Source: Pocillopora verrucosa
Lineage: Eukaryota; Cnidaria; Anthozoa; Scleractinia; Pocilloporidae
Assembly (NCBI RefSeq): GCF_036669915.1
Contig: NC_089320.1
Location: forward strand, 787,245 to 851,244
Length of the DNA: 64,000 bases
Direction of reading: 5' to 3'
The notes beneath the pieces are model-generated. The model ran no database searches, had not been told where the DNA came from, and was given only the letters and a program-made list of their open reading frames with translations. This document shows, piece after piece, positions 1 to 13,416 of this stretch. Every line of letters begins with the position of its first letter. The stretch's first letter is position 1. A program made the position numbers and the translations under genes.

Positions 1-450
1 TAAAATTAAATTGAAATAGTGGTTTCAAAATAATACACCTTATGACATCTGCAATGTTTTTAATAATGGCATTGAATACATATCTGCGAGAATAAACGTA
101 GGCGCCTTTAAAGAAATCAAAAGTTAGAAAAACGAAAACAAGTGCATTAAAAGCAAGAATGTGGGGGAAAAAGTAAACACAGATAAAGCCAAAAAGTGGC
201 AGATAAAAGAGCCTAACTGCTTCAATTCATGAAATTTCCTTGCTATATAGTCTGATGTAGAAAAACCTGTGACATTCTCAACTTCTGCCATGCGCACAAA
301 TGTCAGTTTCCAGCGAGAAGAGTGATATAATATAGCAGTACCTATGAGGCCCAGATGAATCTATTTTATTGTTGCAATGGATGTACTTTTAAATGTCCGT
401 GACATCGTTTTTGACTTTACGCCACAGACTCACGCAAGAAATCTGTAACT

Positions 451-486
<36 letters not shown>

Positions 487-1489
487 AGTTAAGGATTTAT
501 CTATATTTAATAGATAAAAATGGATTAATTTTTAGAGGCCTATTGGGTATATTCTGAAAGCCAGCACAAATGAAATACTGGCGTCTAACTAAAAACAAAT
601 TTAAAATCTACCTGCGGATCAAACTCTATTTGATAAAAAATATTGATAGTTTTATTTATCTTTACTACCAGGACGATTATCCGTCGGCTTTGGTTAAACC
701 ATAGTTTTAAATTTCGCGGCACTTATTTACTCGGTTATTGTCGTGGAGATACTTAGTTTTTATCGTCCCAACGATCAGTCTGGCGCCTCCTTTTTGCGGC
801 GCGAGAGACTGGAAACTTGTGACTAGCTAAAGAGGCTAAAGAGCTAAAGAGTGTACATGGAAAATAGCATGATTTTAGTATTTCAACACAAAATGTCAAG
901 AACTGTATAAATTTTTTCTCTAAAAAATGTTATGGAAACTTCTTTAGACTGGCTTGCATTACCATCTCTTTTCTGCTATTTTTTTTTCTTTCTTATATTT
1001 TCTTTCTTATTTTTTCTATTTGTTGTTGTAGTTGCTTATCGCTTGTCTCTTTGTTTTCCGAAGCATTATCCTTGGATCCCTATAGGAAGTTATTTTATGT
1101 TTGGCATCCCCAGAGCTGACAATAATTTTGAAAGCACTAAAATTCTGGATCGATTAGTTGCAAACTCCAATCTACCGATGAGCATTGTAGGCAAAAGAAG
1201 TAACCAACAACAACAACAAAAACCACAAATCCAAACAACACAAGAATAGCATCAGCAACGAAATCACAAAAGTTAATGACAATAGTCATGTATTGCAAGC
1301 TTTCCTTATGTATCTTGCAGATGTATCCCAGCCACAAGTTCAGTTATGATTACTGTTTCTTAGATCACCAATTTAAAGAATTATGACGGTTATAGCTAAA
1401 AAAATTTTGTGGTTTCCTGTATTTAAATAAAAGAACAGGGGTGTGGTTGATCCTGACATTTAACTTAGTTGATAATTAAGATTTTGTTC
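1..1489. other. Intergenic, no gene seen
   Basis: AT-rich sequence. The short open frames here have no recognisable domain and no convincing splice context. The only structured item is the AT-repeat palindrome listed separately. Confidence 0.6.
446..491. repeat. (TA)n tract inside a perfect palindrome
   Basis: An alternating TA tract is flanked by complementary arms, TAACTGAC on the left and GTCAGTTA on the right. The whole 46 bp can therefore fold as one hairpin or cruciform. It may be a TA-rich palindromic insertion hot spot or simply a grown microsatellite. Confidence 0.8.
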
Positions 1490-2755
1490 ATGCTTAGCGT
1501 GCGTATATCGAGTTATAGATGCAAGCGGGAAGTTTGGAGAGCACAAAAAATTCGTAAGAGTAGCCCGAGGCGCAGCCGAGAGCAATTCTAGCTTTTTGAT
1601 TGCTCTGTAAACTTCCCAAGTGCATCCATAACTCGATATACGCACAGCTAAAAACATGAGCAAATTCTTTTATAACAGAGCGATAACAAGGATCTGCGCG
1701 AATAAGCCTTTTATTATGATAGAGTGCAAAATTCTCACATCCTGAAAAACTAAACAAACGTCCCTATTGGCTGGTCAAAAACACGACACATTTCATACTT
1801 TGGTTTAACCGGTAACTGTGAATGAAAAGCTCAAAATTTACGGGGAAAATGGGGAAAATCAAAACCAAATGAACTCAAGTGTCAGTAAAAATGTTTTAAA
1901 AGTCAAAGACCTGAAGTTATCGAGGGTTTTAATTGTCCAAAATAATGTTTACGCTGCCGTGCACGGTGCAATTGCTGGTTTCTTCCATATTTCAAAGAGA
2001 AGGAAAACTGCACTGCAGCTTAACAGAACGGAAACTCTGAAGCCAGGTGAAAAAAAATGCTCACGTCATCTTGTTTACGTACGGGCGTGCGTAAATAAAG
2101 ATTTTGTTCATAGCGGATCAAAAGGACTTATATAGGGCAAGCACGCGCGCAATGTTATTTACGGGAAGTTTGGAGAGCACGAAAAATGCGTGAGAGCAAC
2201 TCTAGCTTTTTGAGTGCTCTCTAAACTTCCTAAGTGCATCCATAACTCGATATACGCACAGCAAAAAGCATGGGCAAATTCTATATAACAGAGCGACAAC
2301 ATGGATCTGCGCGAAGAAGCCTTTTATTGTGCCGGATAGAGTGCAAAATTCTCACAACGCACAAAAAAAGTAAACAAACGTCCCTATTGGCTGGTCAAAA
2401 AAATGCCACACTTTATACTTTGGTTTGAGCGAGGACATTTGATCCAGTTAACCGATAACTGTGGATGAAAAGCTCAACATTTATGGGGGAAATGGAGAAA
2501 ATCAAAGCTAAATGAACTCAAGTGTCACTGAAAAAATGTTTTAAAAGTCAAAGACCCGAAGTTATCAAGGGTTTTGATTGTTCAAAACAATGTTTGCGCT
2601 GCCGTGCACGGCGCAATTGGAGAAGACAGACTGCAGGAAACTTGCAGAAAAATGCTCTCGTCATCTTCTTTACGTACGCCCGTGCGCAAATAAAGATTTT
2701 ATTCATAGCGGCTCGATAGGACTTATATAGAACAAGCACGCGCGCTATGTTATAA
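1490..2755. repeat. Two tandem copies of a ~640-bp interspersed repeat
   Basis: Two diverged copies lie head to tail with about 646 bp offset (for example ATGAAAAGCTCAA at 1821 and 2466). Each contains a segment shared with intron 18 of both large genes downstream (TATATCGAGTTATGGATGCA type). Within the first copy, that segment also occurs as an inverted pair near 1505 and 1625, so the ends can fold back. The copies contain short open frames but none encodes a recognisable transposase, so this looks like a non-autonomous DNA element that landed in, or became, a tandem array. Confidence 0.7.
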
Positions 2756-2935
2756 AACCTCTTATATCCTATGGATTAATTTTTTTTTCTTTTAATGGAC
2801 GGAATGGTTATTATAAATGCATGGTTATTTATGCTCAACTATTTGGATACATGCCTTTGTGTTGTGATGATCAATTACGTTGTGTTAGTGGTACAGAAGG
2901 CCGCAGGAGAATTACCACATTTTGTCCCGAGTATA

Positions 2936-3575
2936 GGGCCTGTTTACATGGAGGTGGGGGATCCCAGGTAGGTGAGGTAACTCGCCTTGGTGGGGTGACC
3001 TGCCTGTCCATATAATTTCTTATTTTTTCTTCATCACGTTCACGATAAGAAGGATGACTCGCGTCTCAAGGTGGGGTAACCCGCCTACCTTGGGTCGCGT
3101 TCATGGCAAAAAGCTCAAAAGCTCAAAAGCGAAACATGTATGTTTTGAAACTTTGTATCTTTCCCAGCCGTTTCGTGGCAGAAATCACCAGAAACCACAA
3201 CGGATACACAATAAGTGTAAAATGTTCACATTTCGGAATGTTTAGCGTTGTAAATCGACTATATTTCAAACTATTTCGTATAGCGTATTAAGTCTATGGT
3301 TTCTCGCGTAACCTAACATCGCGTAACACAACGCGTGACGCTTTCCTGGATAAATACATATCTTTCCAAGAATAAATCTTTCGTCTTTCTCGAGACGTGA
3401 GCTTGGGACACCTATGCTCAAACTAGCTAATTGCAAGCGTAACAACAACCTCAAGATACCTCACCCCAGCACCCCGGGGTCGTTTGATTGTATGTAAACG
3501 CGTTTTATTTTTCGACCACAGCTAGGCGGGTTACCTCACCTACCTGGGGTCCCCCACTTCCATGTACACAGGCCC
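2936..3575. mobile_element. 640-bp MITE-like element with terminal inverted repeats
   Basis: The left end begins GGGCCTGTTTACATGGAGGT and the right end is its near-perfect reverse complement ending CATGTACACAGGCCC. The arms extend about 50 bp (including CAGGTAGGTGAGGTAAC). The trinucleotide ATA directly flanks both ends (2933-2935 and 3576-3578), consistent with a 3-bp target duplication. No transposase frame lies inside. I infer a non-autonomous DNA transposon; a 3-bp duplication would suit the PIF/Harbinger group, but this is not established. Confidence 0.75.
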
Positions 3576-3865
3576 ATAGGCGAAAATCGAATGGTCAAAT
3601 GTTTGAGAACAGATGCTAAGCATTACGTACATGCTATTTTTAGACTCACTGCATTCCCGCTCGTTTGTGCAGCCGACTGGTAAACTCGAGAGCATTTCAT
3701 TACTTTATCTTATCCCGTGCTGCAATATGAGGTATTGCGACTCACCTCCTAACTAGTAGTGATTTCTTTGAAACGTGCACAACTATTTCCAAAATAACAA
3801 GTGGAATTTTGCGTAGTGCCAGGTAAAAAGAACAGCCAAAAACAGAGGTCGTAGGAGATCCATGG

Positions 3866-4016
3866 AAGACACCCTATACTTCCCAGCAGGAGCAAAGGTG
3901 GCGCCCCATGCTCCTCAGCGGGAGCGAAGACGGCGCCATATGCTCTGCAGCAGAAGCGGAGACGGCGCCCTATGCAACCCAGTGGCGCCCTATACTTCCA
4001 AGCGAGAGCGACGAGG
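3866..4016. repeat. Diverged GC-rich minisatellite
   Basis: About four to five imperfect units of roughly 30 bp share the core GCGCCCTATGC followed by an AGCGGGAGCGAAGACG-like stretch. The open frames across it on both strands are a product of the repeat. A run of more than 20 A lies just downstream near 4113-4134. Confidence 0.6.
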
Positions 4017-4603
4017 CCCAATCTTATTTAGTCTCTCCCTTCACCGGCAGGAGATTTGTTGAATGTAGCAGACGATATGATTTACGATGATGAAGCATGA
4101 ATGGACTCATGGTGGAAAAAAAAAAAAAAAAAAAAACTCTGCCCTGCCGCTGTGTTGGTACGCGAGCTTTATAGCGCATTGGTGAGCCAGTTTTCTCAGT
4201 CCAAGCCTTATCGTTACCGACCTCGACATCTTTAGGAAATCAGACACTAATTACTTTAAATTTATTTGCAAGTTAGGATGATTATGAATATTTTAAGTCA
4301 ACAGAATAATTTTATGCGCTCCTGACGTCACCCATGTGTTTATTCAGTTTTAGACAACGGACAATAAAGAATAGAATCATGCGTTGCCACTAAGTAAAAG
4401 AAAGAAAATACACTTACACGGAGAACGAAAGAAAAAAAGGAGTTGTAGGCTGTGTATCACGCATCAGACTTCATATAGTTAATATTTTTTCTTAAAGATA
4501 TGAGAATAGCTTCTTATCCTAAACTGACAATCGTGGAAGGCGTTATTTTGGATAATTTGCGCCAGAAAACCAAATACATAACAAACACTATCTGACTTCT
4601 TAC

Positions 4604-4801
4604 CTTGTTATACTTAAATGTTCTCTTTGAGTTTGATCTTCTCCTTCTAGGGCATCTTGCAAACAGACATATGGGTCTCACATCTCGAGGAGAATTTTGA
4701 TTTAGACTGCAAGTAGTTCCCGAGAAAACAGGGCCAAGAAAATATAAAACTAAAACTATGGAAACTAAGCAAGCGGTGAGTCTCGTGTTATGTTGTTTCA
4801 T
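4604..4801 (-). CDS. Candidate first exon of a small secreted Cys-containing peptide precursor
   Basis: I do not recognise the gene. The 66-codon frame starts with ATG, has a basic N-terminus, then a hydrophobic core (residues 8-26, TACLVSIVLVLYFLGPVF) typical of a signal peptide. It ends in phase 0 at a consensus donor, AACAAG|GTAAGA. The mature part has Cys31, then a Cys45-x4-Cys50 pair in PICLFARCPRRRR followed by SNSKR, so polybasic processing sites flank a possible two-cysteine loop. Signal sequence plus exact donor argue for a real exon. No partner exon could be identified downstream on the minus strand, and chance cannot be excluded. It could be a neuropeptide-like or other short secreted precursor. 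Confidence 0.4.
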
Positions 4802-7800
4802 TGCTAAGGTATTTTAACTGTTTGGAACTCAAGTTCGGGTAAGTTTGAGTTCCACGTGTCGGTACTTGGCAGAGTGTGTGTTCTGTTGCGTTTGATCTAT
4901 GTAATGCTGAAGTCTCTTCGTGCTGATAGCGTCGTTTATAAGAACTGGCCTAATGCATTTACTCAATAAGCCAAGCCATTAATCGCACGGTGGTGCGGGG
5001 AAGTTAATGTAGGGTTTTGAAAACTAAAAGAAAATCAATCAGCAGTGGTTAAACCTTCCTGTTTGTAAATTATATATTATAGCTCACCCCTCGTGACGTC
5101 ACCAGCCGCACAGACTAATCTGAAATGGCTTTTTGATATGAAGGAAAAAGTCGCAATAATTCATAGCTTCGTGAAGAGGTCAGGGCCAGATTGAATTTAT
5201 CGATTCCAGAATTATTTTATTCGAACGTTAATATCGCTAGAAGTTTGAAGCTTTCCTGAGTGTCATGGGGATAAACGTCCACTCTCGCGATTAGACAAAT
5301 TTGATTACTCAGATATAACTAATATACCGCCCAGCTACAATGAGCAGATAATTGCACTTATACTTCAAAGGTTTTCTTTGATAGGGACGCGTTTCCCTAA
5401 TTAACAACTCAATTTGTGGTTGATAAGACGAGCCGGCTGCAAATCACCATCGCGAGGGAGTGTTTTTTCGTTTGGTCGAAGAGAAAGCCATTTTTATTCT
5501 TAAAGGAAAAACAGTTTTCAGCACGCGGTAGGCTTTAATTTTTTGTGAAGGTGAAAATCAAGAACAATGTTAATGACGCTTCAGTGAGATTTTTTTGGAA
5601 AATATTAGGAGTCTTTCATTGGCCGGTGGATTAAAAAGCTTATCGGCTTCTTCAGCTTTGTGCGTGTTTCGTTGACGTTCAAGCGTGGGACGATCTATCA
5701 ATGGGGTAATAATTCTATCTTAGGAGTCAAGGTCGTAAGCTTATGCAATTCATTGTCATGAAGAATGCATATTAGACCGGTAAAACGAAGCAAGCCTTTT
5801 TCTTTAGCTTGTAAATCGTCTTAACTACGGAAGACGATATTATCTTCGGAGTGGATCTTCTGTTTTCTTCTATATTACAAAGAACTATTTCCTCCTCAAT
5901 GCCAGATCTTTTTTTTAACATTTTTAGACGTTTCCTTTTTCAATTTTACTAGCCATAGGTTGTAACATTATGTGGCATGAGTCTCATTGTTGCACCTGCC
6001 GCTATCAAATGCAGTGACGCGCTGTGTTGAACAATTGTGTTCACATCCTAATTAAATCGTTTTGTAAAACAACAATAGGAAATTAGTGATTGGAAAGAAG
6101 GAAATAATATATTTCATTTATCTTTCCTTCTATCTTTCCGTGCTTCAAATGTCAGTTCAAAGGGTCACAAGGCAGTCTCACCATCCAGTTATTTCATAAC
6201 AATGGCTATATTGAGATGCAAGGTAAAGACATTGTAAATTCAAAGAAATGAGAGTTCTAAATTTTTGCTGTCAACTTTTAATTGTCTTTTATAGAAATGC
6301 CGAATTTCATGTTAGCGTGCAAATTACTCTCAGAAAAGTTTCCCTTCATAGTGGAAAGAAAATGATAAATCGATTGATTTGAAGTCGAAAAGAAGTTCAA
6401 AGCAGCATCTCGCAAAAACGCAACAATTCGGCTGGACTTCGAGTCTTGTCATTGTCTTGTGAGTATGATATGACATTTTTTCAACCGAATGATAACTTTT
6501 GAAAGCTTTGCTGTATAGAAAAACCATCCACTCCTTGAAGAAATAAAAGTAAAAAACACTCAAGAATACTCAGAGTACAATAAAAAAGACTTTCTTGAAC
6601 AATGCTCTACAATGAAATATTCAATGAGCGAAATCTTTCAATGCTAAGCTCGGAGAAAAAAAAAACTTCTAGCCTTATTTCTATGCCGCACCTGCAAGTT
6701 TTTGATGAAAGTGAAACAGAGAACTACAGTACTGGTGGCCAATGTAAGTTATGGCAGAGTCTCAGTCTCGATATAGTTCTGATTCAAGACGTAAACTGAT
6801 TTTCTGTGGTCACAAGTTTATACATTAAGCAGAAGAACCATTTACGATGGTGATGCTTTTTTTTCTTCTTAAAGAGAATTATTCTTGTAAAACTTCCATT
6901 GCTTTGATGGCAATGAAAGTTTCCGCAAATAAATCAAACATTACACATTTCAAATTCAATTAGGCTTTGATGCAATTTTTATCAATAGTAAGAAATTATC
7001 TTAATTCATTTTCGTCCTTCTTTGTTCAATTCCTCTTTGTTCTGAATCACTGTTTGAAGGAGACCGCAAATTTTTACACCAAGACGTTTGCCTAAGTAGT
7101 ATCTGATTGCACAGAGTATAAACAAACTCATGTTCCCCTTCTCCTTTGACTTATAAATCTTTGAAAATCTCGCCAAGTTGTAGTATTGTACGAAAACCTG
7201 CAAGGTTTGTACAGGTATGCACTAAAGATTATCTTATTTAAACGTTTCGCACTCTTTAAGCCAGGAAAGCAGAGTGAAGTAAGAAGTAAAACTTGAATTA
7301 TCAATGTCAATAAAAGACAACATTACAATGAAAACAAAAAGAACAGAGAAAACATGAAAACAATGAAATGAATAACATTGGTACGGTGTTAGGAGAACAA
7401 CATTTCGAAGTCCTCTTCAGCTGTTTCTTACGTCACATTGCACACGTACCGCATGGCTTTTAAAGTAAAAGGTAAACCCATGGACCGGCTAAGTAGTTTC
7501 AAAGAAAAAAAAAAAAAGCTGAAATTGCTGATAAATTTCTTTTTCCCTCATTTTTTTTTGTATGTCACCAAATGAAGTAAAAAGACGGCGCTATGGTGCA
7601 CCGCTTTTAGTTCAAGTTATAAAATTAAGTTGAATTCAAGGGCATGCGTAGTATAACTAACATGATGATAAGCTTAATAACTACGAGTAGTTATATTTAT
7701 CTTTGTTCATAGTTATAATTACCTTTGTTCTTTAGCGTTTCGTTTATATACACCGCGTGCTGTTTTGTAGGGTGTTCAGTTTGCCATGAAAATTTGATGA

Positions 7801-8841
7801 GTATTAATCAATCTATTTCATAAATAGACATGATCAAATCATAAACCCAACCCTTCCCTTTCAAAACGAAAAAAAATTTTTTTAAGAAATGCTGTGGATC
7901 TTTTTAAGTACAAGTTCAAGTTTGGTCATCCAGGATCGCGAAAAAACTTTACCTTTCTTAAAAAGTCTCTGTTAGATTTCATCGGTTTACATACATTTTT
8001 GTAATGTAAATCAATTTGTAAGAACAAACCGCCATTAACTTCACTTCCATATGTAAAGGAGAGAAATTTTCTTTTTTAATAAAAATTTCTTGATACTTTC
8101 GGAGTATATTTTCAGCAATCAAAAGTTAAATTCCCCCGTTGATATGCCAGTGCGGCAGTCATTCAAACTTCCAGCTTCTTGTCCGGCGTTAAAATTTTTG
8201 AAACCAAACTGCTTCAGAAGACGCTAATGTAATATGTCTGAAAAGACCATAGATTGAGCTTTAAATTCTTTATTATCATTAGACACTCCGTTGATTTTCA
8301 AAAAATTGTATTCTGCCCGACTTTTCTTTATTGCCCTTAACACTACTGGATGACATTATTCTAGTCTCCATAATTTAAATTTGACCTGTATTGTTTCCTT
8401 GTTTCACGATCGCTAGAATCTGAGGAATACAAAAACGATTCTTGTTAAGCTGACCGACAATAAACAGAAGTTCAAGGTTTGGCCGAGTAGACTTTGTAAA
8501 ACTTTCCTAACTTTTCCAAAAGAACTGTCAAAACACACGTCTCGTGTTCTTTGTTCCATTTTATTTTCACTCACATTCTTTGCTTACTCCTGGTGCGACA
8601 TACCGAAAGGCTGATGGAATATCCAACAAAAAATAGGAAAAAAAAGTTCGAATCACAAAGCCTTTGCAATTGTATATTTTTCATCGCCATTTCCAGCATG
8701 GTCCAAAAAATATCTTCACTTATCACACCAAGAAGTGTGCATAGTCCCCCAAATATTTCTATATGTTCTATTCCATGACAGTCCAGTGTTTCTAATGCAG
8801 AATTTTCCACCGTGTTCTGTACTTAAATCCGTAATTTACCA
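4802..8841. other. Intergenic, no gene seen
   Basis: About 4 kb of AT-rich sequence with poly-A/T runs and short unsupported frames. I see no domain, no conserved splice pattern and no clear repeat boundaries. Confidence 0.5.
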
Positions 8842-11800
8842 TTAGTCTTCGGCAGAATCGATAACGAAGTAAATCCAAAGCATTAGGTTGATCATAAGAA
8901 ATGTCAATGGAAACAATATTCTACTGCGGCTGTCAATCCTTTGTACATTGACGTCTTGCTCCCCAAATAACTTAATTTTCTCCCGCAAAGAAGACAGTTG
9001 ACGCTGCAAGTATTTCGTCTTGAGATCACCGCCTTCTCCATCACCTGTGTCACTCTAGTAGATAGAGTATCATGTCAGGAAATTAACAGTGGATGAACAG
9101 CAGATAAACCATGCAAATAAGCATATATGTGTAGACCTGAATACGAATCCATTTTAAAAAATGTGTTTGCAGAAGACAGAGAGAGAGCAGAACAAAACGA
9201 ACATAAATGTAGAACGAAAGGGTAACATCCAAATCAGAGGTGCTATTCGAATGAGGTTCACAGAATCTATTTTATTTACCGATACGACCATTTAAATTGA
9301 GTGGGCGTAAGGACTCGTTGTTTGTATCTTGATTCGCCTTACGGGCTCGTCAAAATACGGCACAACCCGTAAAAACACTCAGAGATACTACACACCAAAA
9401 CGTCTAATAAGATATATATTTACATATTCCCCTCTATGCCACGGAATTTGCAAGGTGCGTTGTTTTCCCCTTAAGTAATCGATTTATATAAGTTAAAAAA
9501 GACGGACACACAAACTAAGAATAATAAAAGTGATGATGACAACGGTAACTATCATGATGATGAAAATGGAATCATTATGACAAACCCCTTTTTCCACGTC
9601 AACATTCCTAAGTTTCCTGTTCAGTTTATCTTTCTTTCTCGTCTCCAAGCTATCATGGAAGTTGATGATGGCAAATTCAACCAGGGCGCCAAATACATAC
9701 ACTAGACACAGCATCAGTATCCAATCACTGTACTTTGTGTAAGTTACTCGAGGCAGAGAATTCTGAACTGCTGCGGTAAGAGTTATCATGGTAAGGACCT
9801 GGAAAAGACGTGGAATCTTCTGTGACAACCTATACGCTTTCTTTAATAATCATTTCTTCGATATGCTGATGAACTTACAGTTCTGTTATTGTCATTACTT
9901 TTAGTCATGTCTCACCGTTGTGATACAGAGCGCAACTCTTGCAGGCGCTGCCTTGTAGTTTATCCAAAACGATATCCAGGACAAGGCCACAATTATAATA
10001 GATGGGATGTACGTCTCCGTTATAAACAAACTTAGTCTCCTCTTAAAAGTAAACGTCAAACTAAGTCTTGAATAGTTCCCTGAAAGTAAAATCGTGGGTG
10101 AGCATCAATGCAATGGGGTCTGATAACTGAGTTTGTTTTTAGGTCTTGAGATTTAATTATAAATGCATAGAAGGCAACCACTTTAGGTTATCAGTTAGTG
10201 TTTTGATAAGGAGATTTATTTACCATTATCCCTACTTATAGCCTCATGTGACCATTGTTTTAAAGCAGTATTTCAGGGTACAGATAGAAATTGGTCCATT
10301 TGATCTGTTTTAATAAGCCAAAATGAAGAGCAATAACTCCAAGGGGGGATTGTTTGTCACTGGGCAGAGTTGGATTACGTTCGCAATTGATTTCCAGGAA
10401 AGTATATTTTTTTTTCCAAATAGGATGATGATACAAGAAATGCGTAGATTTTTTGTTTGTTTGTTTTGCTCTAAGTCCTTGTTGTTGGTCCTACCTGTGG
10501 AGTACACATCTGTTGTCTCCGAACTTTGGATTTTCACTAAATCCATCTGTGGGAGGGAGATATCAGGAGCTTGTTCTATTGAATGCTCGTGACCCCTTTT
10601 CCACGTGTATATGGCATCAGCCTCTGAGTAAGAATCTAAGGGCAAATGCAAGATTGTTTACAGTTGTGCATCATGAAATCTTAAAGGGAATTTTACACTA
10701 AACAAGTAGGCGAAGTGAAAGTCAAGCCCCACCTTCCAGGTCCTGTTGACACTATTTCAAAGAAGAAATAAAATATTAAAAATAATACGATTATTACTAT
10801 CAACAGACGCGTTAATGTGGCCCTCCAAAGATGAACGAAAAGAAACCGTCTAAAAAAAGTGTAGGTTTATTTACTTCGCTTCTCTTATAACATAAGATTA
10901 TAAAATAACAGCTATTTTTCCTCTTACAGCTCACGATGTTCAGTTCACACTTTTGACTGTCCATGGGGTACTTGCGTAGCTTCATTCGACAAACACCAGT
11001 GACTGAAATCCTGCAACAGAGTACTCTCTGTTATTTTCGAATCAAAAGTCTTTTGCTAGTATACCCTAAAATCATTGATTAACTTATCGATGAATTGCCA
11101 CTAGGAATTGTAATGACGATTTTAACCACGATGAAAAAGAATTCCATTAGAGTACCATGCAGCTTGGTCTTACCTTATACTAAAGAATACTGTTCCATTG
11201 GGCCAAAATATCAACACATAATTTTTCTTAGTGATCTCGTGGAAATTTGACCTCTTTTCGCTATTAAAATAAGTGTCTGGGATCCAAATTTTGTCCAGTA
11301 GGTCTCCTTGAGCCACAATCTGAGAGGTGCCATTGAATCTGAGCCGAGGATCCTCCCATGTTTGACGAAAATACATTGTCATTCTATAATCCTTTTTAAT
11401 AGAATTGGAGAAACAAAACACAATCAGCTAAGTGAAAAACAAAGCAACAAGAAAACAAACAAAAAAGGCAAACAAAAAGACGCATTTGAGGTATACATCT
11501 AGGGCTTCCATTTATCTCCATGCTGATCACTGAATCTGAACATTTTCCTTTAAATTGACAGATACATTAATTCAGTTTGGCTTTTATTGCATTAACAATA
11601 TGAAATTAAACGTAATCTTTTTATTATTGAACTCTAGTTAAATAGACTGGTTTTTATCTTGCTGAAGGACTCAAAATATCTGCTCCCTCACTATATAAGC
11701 CTCCTTAATTTTGCTTATTAGGTGCTGAAGAAGATTGGATTGCATTTTGCCCTTGTCTTTTATCAGAATCGGTATCTTTCTTTACTAAAAGCCTTATTAA

Positions 11801-13416
11801 TCAGAACTAAAATATCTTACCATATTGGTCACCGAAATGTCACCAATATCAACAATGTATAAGTCAACGTAGACGGTTACTGGCCTTCCTAATGAAATAA
11901 AGATAAAAAGGAAAAAAAATGGCATGCGTGCTTTTTCCTTAATGTCATTTTCTGCTGCTATTTTTATCACTTTGCTCCTTTTAAAAGAGTATAAACCTAT
12001 GGGCTACTTTGTTATTCGAATTCTTCGCCTTTTTTGTTGTCGTCTGGAGGTAAGGCTTCCTCCTATAGGGGGATATCCTTTTTAAACAAATTATTATGAT
12101 AATCAAAAAGAAAACGAAATGTTATCTAAGTCGTGTCCTCCAAAAGATGCGCAGTCGCTCTATAATTTTTCCTCATGGTGTCCTTGGCAATTAAATTTAT
12201 TATCTTTATTCCAAACAACTGAGGTGAGAAAGAAAATCAAACTCAGATAACTGCAGTTCTCCTTTCAAAATCTTACCTCCAAACTTTGGTCTCAGTCTCT
12301 TGTCATGGCTATTTAACAGTACATTCAAAGTATTGGTGGCGTTCGCTGTTCTTTCTGTCTCTAGGTCATGACTGGGACGAATTCAAGAAAAGTTACAACA
12401 TCACGAAGGAAATAATGCAAAGGAATTAATGAAAGCTAATACTGAAAATATCGCAATGAGAAGACAACATCAGAGTGGTAATAAACAAGAACGTTTGTTT
12501 GTCTTTCAGGGATGGCCACCATACAGAATGAATCTGAATTTTAAGCAGAATGATACTCATTATCCATTTTTTTTTGGTATGAATTTCAAGCCAATTAGCG
12601 AGACATAACTTTCTATTTTTGCCAAAACAATCGCTTGGCAAAAATTGAATGCTTCCAAGTTTTGAAGCCGAAAATACCTACAGTGTCGAGAGTAAGTCCA
12701 AAAAAAATTGATCATTGAGCCCACCAACAGATCATTATCTCGCCGAAACTGATGAATATATATAAGTGCGGTTTTTTTTTTTCATAAGCCTTTCTGCTTC
12801 TGAAAATAGATTGCAAAATCACCACATTGCTGTACCATTTTCCTTGACAAAAAGAAGAAGAACGGTTCGTAAGAAAATGTGGCCATTTATCTTAGTAGTA
12901 TACAAACAGTCCGGTCAGATTAATGGAGATTAAGGCTTACAGAAATCAATATCCATCGTTTGCTGACCTCGCCATTTTGTCACGCCTGGTCTACGACTCA
13001 GAAATGAAGATGCTCGAGAATGGAGTGGAAAATAGATAAAATTAATTACAATCCATGTTAATGATACAGAGTGATTTATTACCATCATTCCTCTGAGTTT
13101 ATCAGTGATATACTCAGTAGGATTACCCTGATCCCAAAATTATTTTACGATTGATGGACAGAGATCAAAGCTAGTGGGATGATTTGGTATTGGCCATGAG
13201 TACATAGGAAAAGTCATCTAACAACGGAACGTCATAGAGGTAAAGCGTTAGTGGGTCTTCTCGATGACCGTGCAATACTCACTTTGTGAGCTAAACATAT
13301 GTACTTCAAAAACACCCTTAAAAGACTTACTCTTCATGATTTTGTTCCGAAAATGTCGCCGGGTCAAAAATTAAGATTATGACTGAAAACTCCAGCCAGA
13401 AGATCTGACCAAACAT
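8842..13416 (-). CDS. Cys-loop ligand-gated anion channel subunit (GABA-A/glycine receptor-like), 9 exons
   Basis: Exons in coding order: 13416-13331, 12371-12277, 11888-11821, 11391-11174, 11010-10928, 10635-10495, 10079-9916, 9798-9586, 9054-8842. Phases agree throughout and give 426 aa. Exon 1 encodes a signal peptide. The ligand-binding domain carries [19 protein letters not shown] and [12 protein letters not shown]. The Cys-loop is C163-x13-C177 ([15 protein letters not shown]) in an 83-bp exon; the 68- and 83-bp exons match the usual sizes in vertebrate GABA-A genes. M1 has [20 protein letters not shown]2 starts PARV, the anion-selectivity signature. M3 follows, then a short basic loop of about 70 residues, and M4 ends at [12 protein letters not shown]. 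GABA versus glycine preference cannot be told. M2 has Cys282 where Gly is usual. The exon 8/9 junction (GGG|GTTTGT, acceptor CTACTAG) is the weakest; an alternative acceptor lies 10 bp away. A plasma-membrane pentamer subunit is expected. Confidence 0.93.
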
